A stretch of 64,000 nt of DNA from Bacillota bacterium (GTDB lineage: Bacteria > Bacillota > Clostridia > Lachnospirales > Lachnospiraceae): the NCBI GenBank assembly GCA_023413555.1, contig JAEZPG010000096.1, positions 97,174-161,173 of the forward strand, written 5' to 3'. Below the pieces are notes generated by a model. The model was not told where the DNA came from, did no database searches, and saw nothing but the letters and a program-made list of their open reading frames with translations. A program made the position numbers and the translations under genes. Numbering within the stretch: the first letter of the stretch is position 1; each line of letters opens with the position of its first letter. Shown piece after piece: positions 41,966-51,207 of this stretch.

Positions 41966-42640
41966 ATGGCATTGATTTATATTGTAGAAGACGACATTAA
42001 CATACGAGAAATAGAGAGCTTTGCCCTAAAAAATAGTGGATATTTGACTACAGAGATGGAGAAAGGTAAGGAATTGTATAAAAAACTACAAGAACGGATA
42101 CCAAATCTTATTGTGTTAGATATTATGCTACCTGATGAGGATGGCTTAGAAATTCTTAGAAAACTAAGGAAGATGCCAGAAACAAAAAAAGTACCGGTCC
42201 TTATGGTGACAGCTAAATCAACAGAGTTAGATAAGGTAAGGGGATTAGATATGGGGGCAGATGATTATCTGACAAAACCATTTGGTGTTATGGAATTTAT
42301 CTCTCGTGTAAAGGCACTACTTCGAAGAAGTGTACAGGGTGTTTACGAGGAGAATCTGAGTTTTCAGGAGATTTACCTAGACATCTCAAGACATCAGGTG
42401 TATGTTGAGGAAGAGGCGTGTGAACTTACCTACAAGGAGTATGAATTATTAAAATTATTTATGCAAAATATTGGAAGAGTATTGACCAGAGATGTGATAA
42501 TGGAGCGTGTCTGGGGTATTGATTTTGAAGGGGAATCTCGTACCATAGATATGCATATAAAGACTTTGAGACAGAAACTAAAGGATGCTGGAGGATATAT
42601 TCATACCATTCGAAATGTAGGTTATGTTCTTGAAAAATAA
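41966..42640 (+). CDS. phoP: PhoP/PhoB-like response regulator
   Basis: OmpR-family response regulator, 224 residues. The receiver domain (1-115) starts LIYIVEDDINIREIES; Asp52 in NLIVLDIMLPDEDG is the phosphorylation site, and Lys in DYLTKPF is the switch lysine. The winged-helix DNA-binding domain (about 128-222) has CELTYKEYELLKLFMQNIGR and ESRTIDMHIKTLRQKLKDAG. The ATG at 41966 follows GGAGTATCCGTC and matches the family; the frame is open further upstream but without support. It should bind the Pho box before pstS. phoR starts 17 bases on. Confidence 0.93.
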   Translation: MALIYIVEDDINIREIESFALKNSGYLTTEMEKGKELYKKLQERIPNLIVLDIMLPDEDGLEILRKLRKMPETKKVPVLMVTAKSTELDKVRGLDMGADDYLTKPFGVMEFISRVKALLRRSVQGVYEENLSFQEIYLDISRHQVYVEEEACELTYKEYELLKLFMQNIGRVLTRDVIMERVWGIDFEGESRTIDMHIKTLRQKLKDAGGYIHTIRNVGYVLEK

Positions 42641-42657
42641 CCAGAAAGAGGAAAACT

Positions 42658-43971
42658 ATGAAAAGAAGAATAAACATCCAGCTTCTTGGTCTGGGAGCAA
42701 TAGCAATTATTTTTACATTGTGTCTATCAGTGACAGTGTTTTATGAGCAATTTAAAACACAGGTAAAAGAAGATTTAAGAAGTTATGGAATTTTTTTGTC
42801 ATATATGAATACTGAGCATATGGAGAAACTGGCTGAAAAACAAGGAGATTTAGATAAACTTAGAGTTACTTTGGTTAATCAAGATGGAACCGTAAGTTTT
42901 GACTCCAAGGTGGATATAGAAAAGCTTAATAATCACAAAGCTCGCCCTGAGATAAAGGAAGCTTTCGAAACAGGGGAAGGTAGTATAATTCGTAAGTCTG
43001 ATACTCTGTCCAAAAATGTATACTATTATGCTTTCCGCCTTGATAGTGGGAAGGTATTGCGTGTTTCCAAAGAAACTAGCAGTATCTTCAGCTTTTTTTA
43101 TCAGATGATTCCTTTCTTGATTTTTATGGCTTTCTTAATTTTTATACTATGTATGATAATTGCTCGCTTTCTTACTCATCTAATTATATCTCCAATAGAA
43201 CATCTGGCCAGAAACCTTCAGCAGCCTAAGAAGGAGCTAATTTATAAGGAATTAATACCTTTTACAGAAATGATTCAAGAGCAACATAGTAATATTATGA
43301 AAAGTGCAAGAATTCGACAGGAGTTTACGGCAAATGTCTCTCATGAATTAAAGACCCCATTAACAGCCATTTCAGGATATGCTGAATTGATCGAAAATGG
43401 TATGGCTACTGAACAGGATATTAAACGATTTGTAACGGAGATTCATCGTAATGCTAATAGACTTCTTACGTTAATCGATGATACGATTCGCTTATCAGAG
43501 TTAGACTATGAGCAGTTGTCGATAACGACGGAGCCGGTAGATTTGTACAATCTTGCAGAAAATTGTGCTAAAACTCTGGCCATAAATGCTGAAAAGAATA
43601 AGGTTACCATTATGGTGAAAGGAACTCACAGCTTGGTGGAAGCCAATAAGCAAATGATAGAGGAACTGATTTTCAATCTTTGTGACAATGCTATTCGTTA
43701 CAATAATGTTGGTGGAACCGTAATTGTTACGATAGGAGAACAGGAGGAAAGGATTTTTTTATCTGTAAAGGATACAGGTATCGGAATTCCGAAGAAGCAT
43801 CAGGAGAGAATCTTTGAACGGTTTTACCGCGTAGACAAAAGTAGGTCAAAATCTACTGGAGGTACAGGCCTAGGACTTGCTATTGTCAAGCATATTGTTG
43901 CCCAACACAGTGCAGAACTAACACTCAAAAGTGAAGAGGGAAAAGGAACAGAGATAACTGTTCTGTTTTGA
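42658..43971 (+). CDS. phoR: PhoR-like sensor histidine kinase
   Basis: Membrane sensor kinase for the PhoP regulator, 437 residues. Two membrane helices (about 8-28 and 143-170) flank an extracytoplasmic domain. The HisKA domain has NVSHELKTPLTAISGYAELI, with the phospho-accepting His near residue 229. The HATPase domain has N box NLCDNAIRYNNVGG, G1 DTGIGIP, F box ERFYRVDKSRSKSTGG and G2 GTGLGLAIVK. It has no PAS domain visible between the second helix and HisKA. It ends the phosphate locus. Confidence 0.93.
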   Translation: MKRRINIQLLGLGAIAIIFTLCLSVTVFYEQFKTQVKEDLRSYGIFLSYMNTEHMEKLAEKQGDLDKLRVTLVNQDGTVSFDSKVDIEKLNNHKARPEIKEAFETGEGSIIRKSDTLSKNVYYYAFRLDSGKVLRVSKETSSIFSFFYQMIPFLIFMAFLIFILCMIIARFLTHLIISPIEHLARNLQQPKKELIYKELIPFTEMIQEQHSNIMKSARIRQEFTANVSHELKTPLTAISGYAELIENGMATEQDIKRFVTEIHRNANRLLTLIDDTIRLSELDYEQLSITTEPVDLYNLAENCAKTLAINAEKNKVTIMVKGTHSLVEANKQMIEELIFNLCDNAIRYNNVGGTVIVTIGEQEERIFLSVKDTGIGIPKKHQERIFERFYRVDKSRSKSTGGTGLGLAIVKHIVAQHSAELTLKSEEGKGTEITVLF

Positions 43972-44112
43972 CGAGTGATTCTATGTTAAGATAATGTTAA
44001 GACTATACAGAGTTGTAAAATATAGTTGAAAAGTAAGAGGATAAAGTGTATGATAGTTTCGATTTATAAAACACTAAGAAAGATTGTTGGATAAGAGAAA
44101 GGCAGGATTAGA

Positions 44113-45549
44113 ATGCGCAAAACCAAAATAGTATGTACTCTAGGTCCTTCTACGGACAATGAAGATATGATACGTCGCCTGATGCAGGAAGGTATGGATG
44201 TGGCAAGGTTTAATTTTTCTCATGGAAGTCATGAAGAACAAGGTACAAGACTTGCAATGGTGAAAAAGATCCGTAAGGAATTAAACCTTCCCGTAGCAAC
44301 TTTATTGGATACAAAAGGACCGGAGATTCGTATTGGAACTTTTAAGAGTGGCAGTGTGAATCTGGAAAAAGGGCAAAAATTCACATTAACAAATGAGGAG
44401 ATAGAAGGCAATAAAGACAGAGTTAGTATTACATATAAAGAACTTGTAAAAGATGTTAAGGTTGGCGATAAAATTCTTATTGATGATGGTTTGATTGCCT
44501 TAGATGTTATTAAACTGACAGATACCGACATCGTCTGTAAAGTGCAAAATAGTGGTAAGATATCAAACCGAAAAGGGATTAATGCTCCTGGAGTGGCTAT
44601 TAATATGCCATTTATCAGTAAGAAGGATTATGATGATATCTTGTTTGGTATCGATCAGGGCTTTGATTTTATTGCCTGCTCCTTCACACGTTCTGCAAAG
44701 GACATTATGAAGATTCGTGACATTTTAAAGGTTAAGCAATGTTCTACCATAAATATTATCGCCAAGATTGAGAATCAGCAAGGTGTAGACAATATTGATG
44801 AGATTCTTGAGGTTGCAGATGGTATTATGATTGCCCGTGGTGATATGGGGGTAGAGATTCCATTAGAGAATGTTCCGGTCATCCAGAAGATGCTTATAGA
44901 AAAGGTATTTAGAGCTGGGAAACAGGTAATTACTGCTACTCAGATGTTAGATTCTATGATAAAGAATCCGAGACCAACCAGAGCAGAGACTACAGATGTT
45001 GCTAACGCTATTTATCAGGGGACCAGTGCCATTATGTTATCAGGAGAAACGGCAGCAGGCAAGTATCCAATAGAAGCGTTACAGACTATGGTTCGGATAG
45101 CAGTTCGAACCGAGGAAGATATCGATTATAAAAATGTATTTAAAAGTGGACACGGGATTGACCGAACAGACATTACCAATGCCATTTCTCATGCTACTTG
45201 TACTACAGCGTCAGATTTGTCTGCTAAGGCAATCATTACGGTGACTAAATCAGGGCAGACAGCTCGAATGGTATCCAGATATCGTCCGGATTGTATGATT
45301 ATTGGATGTACGACTGAGAAACATGTCTGCAGACAGCTGAATATGTCATGGGGAGTACAACCATTGCTCATTAATGAAGAAAGTGACATCGAGACTCTCT
45401 TTGCTCATGCTCTAAAAGCTAGCTGGAATGCAGGTTATGTTGATGCAGGCAATGTAGTGGTTATCACTGCCGGTTCCCCTCTAGGATGTTCCGGGACAAC
45501 TAACCTGATTAAGGCATGTGTCGCCAGTGGAGATTATAAAGTTAAATAA
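44113..45549 (+). CDS. pyk: Pyruvate kinase
   Basis: Converts PEP and ADP to pyruvate and ATP, the last step of glycolysis. The 478 residues start MRKTKIVCTLGPSTDNED and include FNFSHGSHEEQGTRL, TLLDTKGPEIR, the catalytic-Lys loop IIAKIENQQGVDNIDEIL, MIARGDMGVEIPLENVP and GKQVITATQMLDSMIKNPRPTRAE (in part). The C-terminal domain follows from about residue 350. It lacks the extra PEP-utiliser domain of some Bacillus enzymes. Weak repeats with an 11-base period lie in its upstream region (43983-44002). A terminator follows. Confidence 0.97.
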   Translation: MRKTKIVCTLGPSTDNEDMIRRLMQEGMDVARFNFSHGSHEEQGTRLAMVKKIRKELNLPVATLLDTKGPEIRIGTFKSGSVNLEKGQKFTLTNEEIEGNKDRVSITYKELVKDVKVGDKILIDDGLIALDVIKLTDTDIVCKVQNSGKISNRKGINAPGVAINMPFISKKDYDDILFGIDQGFDFIACSFTRSAKDIMKIRDILKVKQCSTINIIAKIENQQGVDNIDEILEVADGIMIARGDMGVEIPLENVPVIQKMLIEKVFRAGKQVITATQMLDSMIKNPRPTRAETTDVANAIYQGTSAIMLSGETAAGKYPIEALQTMVRIAVRTEEDIDYKNVFKSGHGIDRTDITNAISHATCTTASDLSAKAIITVTKSGQTARMVSRYRPDCMIIGCTTEKHVCRQLNMSWGVQPLLINEESDIETLFAHALKASWNAGYVDAGNVVVITAGSPLGCSGTTNLIKACVASGDYKVK

Positions 45550-45559
45550 AAGAAACATT

Positions 45560-45601
45560 AGGGACTGAAGCACAACTTTCTTTGTGTAACAGTCCCTTTA
45601 C
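45560..45601 (+). terminator. Rho-independent terminator after pyk
   Basis: AGGGACTG (45560-45567) pairs with CAGTCCCT (45590-45597), CACA/TGTG extends it inside, then TTTA. Confidence 0.8.
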
Positions 45602-45659
45602 TGCATACTCAGGACATGATATGATAGAGAAAATATCTAAAGATTGGAGAACAACCACA

Positions 45660-46259
45660 ATGCCAAGTAAATTCTATGCCGTAAGAAAAGGAAGAAAGAC
45701 CGGAATATTCCATTCATGGCCAGAATGTCAGGATCAAATCAAGGGTTATAGTGGAGCGGAATATAAAAGTTTTAAGTCAGAGGAAGAGGCGAAGGATTAC
45801 CTGGCTAACGCAGTACAAGCAAATGAGCCTGCCGGTACTTCGGAGGACTTGGCAGTAGCATATGTAGACGGAAGCTATAATTTGACTACGAAAGAGTATA
45901 GCTATGGGGCAGTGCTGCAATATAAAGGGAAAGAATATGAATATAGCGAAAAAGGTCTGGACATTTCTTTAGCAGATATGCGTAATGTAGCCGGAGAAAT
46001 CCTAGGTGCTAGAAAAATGATGGAGCTATGTTTGGAGCATGGAATTCCTAGATTGGCCTTATACTATGATTATGAGGGCATTGAAAAATGGTGTACAGGT
46101 GCCTGGCAGGCTAAAAAGCCAGGAACCATTGCCTATAAAAAAGCGTATGATTTGATAAAGGACAGACTTTATGTAGAATTTCATAAGGTGCCTGCTCATA
46201 CAGGAATTGAACTTAATGAAAGGGTAGACCGGTTAGCGAAAAAAGCATTAGGTCTATAA
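45660..46259 (+). CDS. rnhA: Ribonuclease H1 with N-terminal viroplasmin-like domain
   Basis: Degrades RNA in RNA-DNA hybrids. The 199-residue protein has an N-terminal caulimovirus-viroplasmin-type hybrid-binding domain (about 1-45): FYAVRKGRKTGIFHSWPECQ and YKSFKSEEEAKDYL. The RNase H domain (about 65-198) has AVAYVDGSYN with the first Asp, GEILGARKMMELCLEH with the Glu, LYYDYEGIEKW and KVPAHTGIELNERVDRLAK with the last His and Asp. I chose ATG 45660 over an upstream start that overlaps the pyk terminator. It lies alone before the rubrerythrin gene. Confidence 0.93.
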   Translation: MPSKFYAVRKGRKTGIFHSWPECQDQIKGYSGAEYKSFKSEEEAKDYLANAVQANEPAGTSEDLAVAYVDGSYNLTTKEYSYGAVLQYKGKEYEYSEKGLDISLADMRNVAGEILGARKMMELCLEHGIPRLALYYDYEGIEKWCTGAWQAKKPGTIAYKKAYDLIKDRLYVEFHKVPAHTGIELNERVDRLAKKALGL

Positions 46260-46284
46260 TTGAATAGAAAAGAAATCAATTCCT

Positions 46285-46317
46285 TATAATAATGTTGATT
46301 GCATGCGGATGCAATCA
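46285..46317 (+). promoter_or_regulatory. Rubrerythrin promoter with a palindrome after the -10
   Basis: TATAAT (46285-46290) is followed by TGATTGCAT (46296-46304), 4 bases, and ATGCAATCA (46309-46317), a perfect 9-bp inverted repeat. TTATAATAATGTTGA overlapping the -10 also half-matches a PerR-type box. Either could be a peroxide- or metal-responsive operator. Confidence 0.5.
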
Positions 46318-46341
46318 TATTAGTGATAAGGAGTGAAGTAA

Positions 46342-46962
46342 ATGCCAGTGGATTTTCAATCAAGTGAAACGAAAGAAAACCTTCTGAGGGCTTTTGCAGG
46401 TGAGAGCCAGGCTAGAATGCGTTATACTTTAGCAGCGGAAGAGGCAAGAAAGCAGAATAGGCAGGTCGTTGAAAAAGTTTTTCAATATACTGCAGCCCAG
46501 GAAGCGAAGCATGCTGAGGTTTTCTACAAATTATTAGAACCAGCTGCAAAAACTACAATTCATATCGATGGAGGTTATCCGGTAGATATCAGCAACAATG
46601 TGACAGAACTACTTCGTATGGCACAGCATAATGAGCTAGAAGAATATAATGATGTATATAAAACATTTTCAGAGAAGGCAAATGAAGAAGGTTTTGTAAG
46701 AATTTCTGCTACTTTTAAAATGATAGCAGAGATTGAAAAGGTTCATGGAGAACGATTCGGAAAGCTGGCTGAGTTGATGGAAAAAAATCAGTTATTTGTC
46801 TCTGAGGTACAAACTACCTGGATCTGCTTAAATTGTGGATATATACATGAAGGAACATCAGCACCAGCCCATTGTCCTGTATGTGAGGTAGACCAAGGTT
46901 ATTTTATACGTTTTGAACTCTCCCCTTATGAACCTATTGGTAGAGTAGAGACAGGACAATGA
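46342..46962 (+). CDS. rbr: Rubrerythrin
   Basis: Non-haem diiron peroxidase of anaerobes, 206 residues. The four-helix ferritin-like domain (1-150) has iron-ligand Glu residues in LLRAFAGESQARMRYTLAAE, QEAKHAEVFYKLLE, HNELEEYNDVY and AEIEKVHGERF. The rubredoxin domain (about 155-206) has CLNCGYIHEG and CPVCEVDQGYF. It probably works with rubredoxin and an NADH-dependent reductase to remove H2O2. The ATG follows AAGGAGTGAAGTA. A palindrome lies before it. Confidence 0.95.
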   Translation: MPVDFQSSETKENLLRAFAGESQARMRYTLAAEEARKQNRQVVEKVFQYTAAQEAKHAEVFYKLLEPAAKTTIHIDGGYPVDISNNVTELLRMAQHNELEEYNDVYKTFSEKANEEGFVRISATFKMIAEIEKVHGERFGKLAELMEKNQLFVSEVQTTWICLNCGYIHEGTSAPAHCPVCEVDQGYFIRFELSPYEPIGRVETGQ

Positions 46963-47041
46963 TAATAAAGTGATAATTTAGTTGCATGAGATTTTCCAAT
47001 ATGTCTTATGCAACTATTTGTCAATAGGAGGAGGTATAGAT

Positions 47042-47557
47042 ATGTTACAGATTTATTATGGAGATGGAAAAGGTAAGACAACCGCGGCTATTGGGCAGGC
47101 AATTCGGGCCGCAGGAGCTGGATTGTTGGTTACAGTGGTGCAGTTTTTAAAAGGAGGCCCCTCTTCCGAGTTAGAGGTACTTAGCAGAATAGCAGAAATT
47201 ACTGTGTTTAGAAATGAGTTGGATTTGGGTTTTTCCAATCAAATGCTAGAGAAGGAGAAGGAACAGGTTACTATTATGCATAATAGCAATCTTCTAGCAG
47301 CAATAGATTTAATTAATCAAAAGAAATGTGAAATGTTAGTCTTAGATGAGTTACTGTCGACTTATGAGCTAGGGCTAATAGATAAGAATATGGTGCATAC
47401 GCTAATGGAGATGCGGCCGAAGGAATTGGAGATTATATTGACTGGTCATAGCCAGATTCCATACTTCATGGACCAAGCAGACTACATTACATGGATGAAA
47501 AAGGAAAAACATCCTTTTGATAAGGGGATTGCGGCCAGATATGGAATTGAGTACTAA
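47042..47557 (+). CDS. cobO: Cob(I)yrinic acid a,c-diamide adenosyltransferase (CobO/BtuR-like)
   Basis: Attaches the 5'-deoxyadenosyl group of ATP to the corrinoid Co. The 171-residue CobA/CobO/BtuR-type protein has the P-loop-like YYGDGKGKTTAAIGQAIRAA at its start, then VVQFLKGGPSSELEVL, MLVLDELLSTYELGLID and ELEIILTGHSQIP, as in the family. The ATG at 47042 follows AGGAGGTATAGAT; the upstream frame is not supported. It stands alone, with no other cobalamin gene in the window. Confidence 0.93.
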   Translation: MLQIYYGDGKGKTTAAIGQAIRAAGAGLLVTVVQFLKGGPSSELEVLSRIAEITVFRNELDLGFSNQMLEKEKEQVTIMHNSNLLAAIDLINQKKCEMLVLDELLSTYELGLIDKNMVHTLMEMRPKELEIILTGHSQIPYFMDQADYITWMKKEKHPFDKGIAARYGIEY

Positions 47558-47785
47558 TTAAGCATGCTTTGATGTAACTGTAACTAGTGGATTGTCGGTT
47601 TGTTGATATCATACATATATCACTCTGCAATTTGCCAGTGGCTTATTATGTTTCATAATAAAATAATGTATGCTTTTTGTGTGAAAAACTCGTTGTTTAT
47701 GATATAATATAAATAGAATATTTAATTGAATCTCAGCAGTATTTATGTCCGATTTTTAAATTATACATAAATAGGAGGCCATTGC

Positions 47786-48442
47786 ATGAAGAAAAAATGT
47801 TATGATTTTAGACCTGATGTTCTAAATGTTGTTTTGACTGCTATTTTTTCTGTATTTACTGCGGTGTTAATGTTTTTTTCCATTAACTATGAAGAAGGTT
47901 ACATTGTGGCCTCGTCGGTCTCGAAGCGAGGATTTCTATTTACGCCAGCTGGTTGTCTGATTGTCTTATGCTGTATAACCATTCTCGTGCTTGCGATACA
48001 AAGTCTTAGAAATCAAACATTATTTCCATATATACTGGTACCGGTAAGCGTAGCTGGAATTCTGTTTGCCTTAAGATCTGTATTGATTCAGGGCGATATA
48101 TCCTTATTCCTTGAATTATCAGGTACTCATTTATTTATCGCATTGATTAGAAGTTTACTTGGAATTCTAGTTATAATACTGCTACTTTTACTAGTAACTA
48201 ATGTGACTCTGGATAAGAGATATCTGATGCTTGCTTTAGTAGTGTCTATCGGATGGTATTTTGGAACAGAGGGATTTATGTTTTACGAAGAATGGAATGG
48301 TCATTATTTTATTTATGACAGGAGCCAGACAGCCGTATTATTTAGTCAGATTTCCTACTATTTTTCAGTGATGTTTTTTACATTCAATATAAAACCCGTA
48401 ACTCAAGGAAATGGTTATATAACAAATAGAAGTGATGAATAA
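47786..48442 (+). CDS. Uncharacterised membrane protein, 218 aa
   Basis: About six membrane helices, at residues 14-36, 48-70, 79-98, 110-138, 144-164 and 185-203. The loops carry few charged residues. No family is recognised. The ATG follows AGGAGGCCATTGC. A DNA stretch before it (about 47700-47710) has TATAAT-type promoter bases. It stands alone and ends in a terminator. Confidence 0.6.
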   Translation: MKKKCYDFRPDVLNVVLTAIFSVFTAVLMFFSINYEEGYIVASSVSKRGFLFTPAGCLIVLCCITILVLAIQSLRNQTLFPYILVPVSVAGILFALRSVLIQGDISLFLELSGTHLFIALIRSLLGILVIILLLLLVTNVTLDKRYLMLALVVSIGWYFGTEGFMFYEEWNGHYFIYDRSQTAVLFSQISYYFSVMFFTFNIKPVTQGNGYITNRSDE

Positions 48443-48476
48443 TTATACATTTTAGTTAAATAAATATAAATAACTT

Positions 48477-48517
48477 AACCGCAAAAGTAGAAGAAAATTT
48501 TGCGGTTTTTCTTTTTG
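48477..48517 (+). terminator. Rho-independent terminator
   Basis: AACCGCAAAA (48477-48486) pairs with TTTTGCGGTT (48498-48507), then TTTCTTTTT. Confidence 0.85.
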
Positions 48518-48878
48518 CATAAATATGTATTTTTTGATAAATGAATAAAAAACCCCATAGTTTGTTATGGTTAGGAGACTTCCTTGTTGAAATTTAAACA
48601 TATAAATAAGAAAAAGTAATAAATAGAAGAAATAGTTAAAATTAATCACAACAAACCCTTTATTTACAAGGAGATAAGGAAGAATATAGAGAATAATTAC
48701 AAAATATATAGATTGAACTTTATGAAATTAATATTATTAATATAAAAGTGAATATTTATACTTGATTATTTTAGAAATTGAGTTATAATCATATTATTCT
48801 ATAGAAGAAATGCTAAATGAAGTACTACATATGCAACATCTTGGATAAATAATACTAAAGACTGAAAGGAAGAGAAAA
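48518..48878. other. AT-rich intergenic region before the amino-acid ABC transporter
   Basis: Includes AACCCCATA with a partial complement TATGGTT (about 48551-48572), which is not followed by a T run. The rest is very AT-rich. The transporter promoter (48762-48789) lies at the end. No riboswitch or gene seen. Confidence 0.45.
48762..48789 (+). promoter_or_regulatory. Promoter of the polar amino-acid ABC transporter
   Basis: TTGATT (48762-48767), 16 bases, TATAAT (48784-48789), about 90 bases before the first ATG. Confidence 0.55.
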
Positions 48879-49610
48879 ATGAAAAAGAAATTATTAAGCT
48901 TAGTACTTATTGTAACCATGGCAGTAGCCATTACTGGTTGTGGTTCAAAATCCGACAAAAAACTTATAATGGCTACCAATGCTGAATTTCCACCATATGA
49001 GTATAAAGAAGGGGATAAAATCCTTGGTATTGATGTTGAGATAGCACAGGCAATCGCAGATGAATTGGGAATGGAATTAGAGATTGAGGATATTAACTTT
49101 GACTCTATCGTTGCTGAAGTAAAGTCTGGGAAAGCAGACATGGGCGTTGCCGGTATGACAGTTACTGAGGATAGAAAGAAAAATGTAGCATTTACTAATT
49201 CTTATACTACTAGTGCACAGGTAATCATAGTAAAAGATGACAGTAACATTACAGACCCTAAGGGCTTGGATGGCAAGACAGTTGGAGTTCAGTTAGGTAC
49301 CACTGGCGACATTCTGGCAGGAGATATGATTAAGAATGCTACCATTGAACGATATAACAAAGGTGCCGATGCGATTGTCGCTTTAAATCAGAATAAGATT
49401 GACGCTGTCATAATTGACCGTCAACCTGCAAAAGTATTTGTTGAGAAGAATGAAGGAATTAAGATTGTAGATAAAGACTTCTCTGTAGAAGACTATGCTA
49501 TTGCAATTGCTAAAGATAATAAGGAATTATTGAATAAGATTAACGATGCATTAGCCAAATTAAAGGATTCTGGTAAAATTCAGGAAATTATTGACAAGTA
49601 CATTAAGTAG
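48879..49610 (+). CDS. Polar amino-acid ABC transporter substrate-binding lipoprotein
   Basis: A 243-residue family-3 solute-binding protein. The signal ends in a lipobox (AITGC) with the lipidated Cys at about residue 21. The mature part shows LIMATNAEFPPYEYKEGDKI, GIDVEIAQAIADELGMELEI, IVAEVKSGKADMGVAGMTVT and TEDRKKNVAFTN. Typical substrates of this family are cystine, arginine, glutamine or other polar amino acids; the exact one cannot be told. The ATG follows AAAGGAAGAGAAAA. Permease and ATPase genes follow. Confidence 0.93.
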   Translation: MKKKLLSLVLIVTMAVAITGCGSKSDKKLIMATNAEFPPYEYKEGDKILGIDVEIAQAIADELGMELEIEDINFDSIVAEVKSGKADMGVAGMTVTEDRKKNVAFTNSYTTSAQVIIVKDDSNITDPKGLDGKTVGVQLGTTGDILAGDMIKNATIERYNKGADAIVALNQNKIDAVIIDRQPAKVFVEKNEGIKIVDKDFSVEDYAIAIAKDNKELLNKINDALAKLKDSGKIQEIIDKYIK

Positions 49611-49641
49611 TGATTAATATAAAAGATGGTAGGGAAATAAT

Positions 49642-50409
49642 ATGTATTTGAACATTTTTGAGGATTTGGGGGATCAACTTAGTAAGCTGATGGATGGAAT
49701 TGGTGCCAAGTTCAGTAATCTGGGAGAGCAGTTCTATCAGAATTTTATTGAGAAAGACCGGTGGAAATTATTATTAGAAGGTTTAGAAATAACTCTTCTG
49801 GTAACCTTCTTTGCAGTATTAATAGGTATCGTTATTGGATTTTTAGTGGCTAGTGTACGTGCAACCTATGATAAAACGAAGCCTGGATTTATCTTGAAGT
49901 TTCTTAATATTATCTGCAAGATATACCTGACTGTGATTCGTGGAACACCTGTGCTGGTTCAGTTGATGATTATTTACTTTGTTATCTTTGGCTCTGTAAA
50001 TATCAGCAAGATACTGGTAGCTGTCATAGCGTTTGGTATTAATTCCGGTGCCTATGTAGCTGAGATTGTTAGAGGCGGTATTATGTCCATTGATGAAGGA
50101 CAGTTTGAAGCTGGTAGAAGTCTTGGATTTACATATATCCAAACTATGCGTTACATTATTATGCCACAGGCAGTTCGTAACATCCTTCCAGCATTAGGTA
50201 ATGAGTTTATTGTACTACTGAAGGAAACCTCTGTAGGTAGTTATATTGCGCTAGCAGATTTGACAAAAGCTGGTGATGTAATAAAAAGTGTTACGTATAA
50301 TCCATTTATGCCTCTTATTGCAGTAGCTTTAATCTATCTGGTTATGGTTGTGGTATTTTCTTATGCAGTAGGAAGACTAGAGAGGAGGCTAAACAATGGA
50401 AGACGCTAA
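49642..50409 (+). CDS. Polar amino-acid ABC transporter permease
   Basis: A 255-residue HisM/GlnP-type permease with five or so membrane helices, and an extra N-terminal segment of about 45 residues before the first helix. The family shows GLEITLLVTFFAVLIGIVIG, VIRGTPVLVQLMIIYFV, GAYVAEIVRGGIMSIDEGQF, and the EAA loop EAGRSLGFTYIQTMRYIIMP. It follows the binding-protein gene by 31 bases and overlaps the ATPase gene by 14. Confidence 0.94.
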   Translation: MYLNIFEDLGDQLSKLMDGIGAKFSNLGEQFYQNFIEKDRWKLLLEGLEITLLVTFFAVLIGIVIGFLVASVRATYDKTKPGFILKFLNIICKIYLTVIRGTPVLVQLMIIYFVIFGSVNISKILVAVIAFGINSGAYVAEIVRGGIMSIDEGQFEAGRSLGFTYIQTMRYIIMPQAVRNILPALGNEFIVLLKETSVGSYIALADLTKAGDVIKSVTYNPFMPLIAVALIYLVMVVVFSYAVGRLERRLNNGRR

Positions 50410-51166
50410 AGTTACTTATGCATCTTATTCAGAAACAGAGCCTCTTATTGAGGTTATGAATTTAAAGAAAGCGTTTACTTCAACTGTAGCTTTGGATGAT
50501 GTAAATCTAACAATAACGAAAGGTGAGGTAGTATGTATCATAGGACCTTCTGGTTCCGGTAAGAGTACCTTACTTCGCTGCTTGAACTGTTTGGAAGTGC
50601 CATCCTCCGGTTCTGTTTGGTTTGAAGGTAAAAACCTGATGGATAAAAAGGTGGATATTAATATTCACCGTCAGAAAATGGGAATGGTATTCCAGCACTT
50701 TAATTTATTTCCTAATATGACAATTCTCAAGAATATGACTCTAGGCCCTAAGAAACTTTTAAAACTTACAGAAGAGGAAGCAAATAAGCGGGCAATGGAT
50801 TTGTTAAAGCGAGTTGGGCTGGAGGACAGGGCAAATACTTATCCTGAACTACTTTCTGGTGGACAAAAGCAAAGGATTGCCATTGTGCGAGCATTATGTA
50901 TGAACCCAGATGTTATGTTGTTTGATGAACCTACCTCTGCTTTAGATCCTGAGATGGTCGGTGAAGTTTTAGAAGTTATGAGAGAGTTAGCCAATGAGAA
51001 CATGACCATGGTGGTAGTCAGCCATGAAATGGGTTTTGCCAAAGAAGTGGCTTCTCGTGTTATCTTTATGGATCAAGGACAAATCATTGAAGAAAATACA
51101 CCTAAGGAATTATTTGAGCATCCACAAAGTGAACGCTTAAAGAACTTTTTAGCAAAAGTATTATAA
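50396..51166 (+). CDS. Polar amino-acid ABC transporter ATPase
   Basis: The 256-residue ATP-binding subunit of the GlnQ/HisP type. Walker A is GPSGSGKST, the Q-loop is MVFQHFNLFPNMTILKN, the signature LSGGQKQR and Walker B LFDEPTSALDPEM. VVVSHEMGFAKEVASRVIFM holds the switch His. It overlaps the permease gene by 14 bases and ends the operon. Confidence 0.95.
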   Translation: MEDAKVTYASYSETEPLIEVMNLKKAFTSTVALDDVNLTITKGEVVCIIGPSGSGKSTLLRCLNCLEVPSSGSVWFEGKNLMDKKVDINIHRQKMGMVFQHFNLFPNMTILKNMTLGPKKLLKLTEEEANKRAMDLLKRVGLEDRANTYPELLSGGQKQRIAIVRALCMNPDVMLFDEPTSALDPEMVGEVLEVMRELANENMTMVVVSHEMGFAKEVASRVIFMDQGQIIEENTPKELFEHPQSERLKNFLAKVL

Positions 51167-51168
51167 AA

Positions 51169-51207
51169 TAAAAGAGGACAGCAACTTTTGGTTGCCGTCC
51201 TCTTTTT
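51169..51207. terminator. Bidirectional terminator between the ABC transporter and Mn-catalase genes
   Basis: AAAGAGGACAGCAAC (51171-51185) pairs with GTTGCCGTCCTCTTT (51191-51205), one mismatch, short loop, A and T runs on both sides. It serves both convergent genes; its T run overlaps the last bases of the minus-strand gene. Confidence 0.85.
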
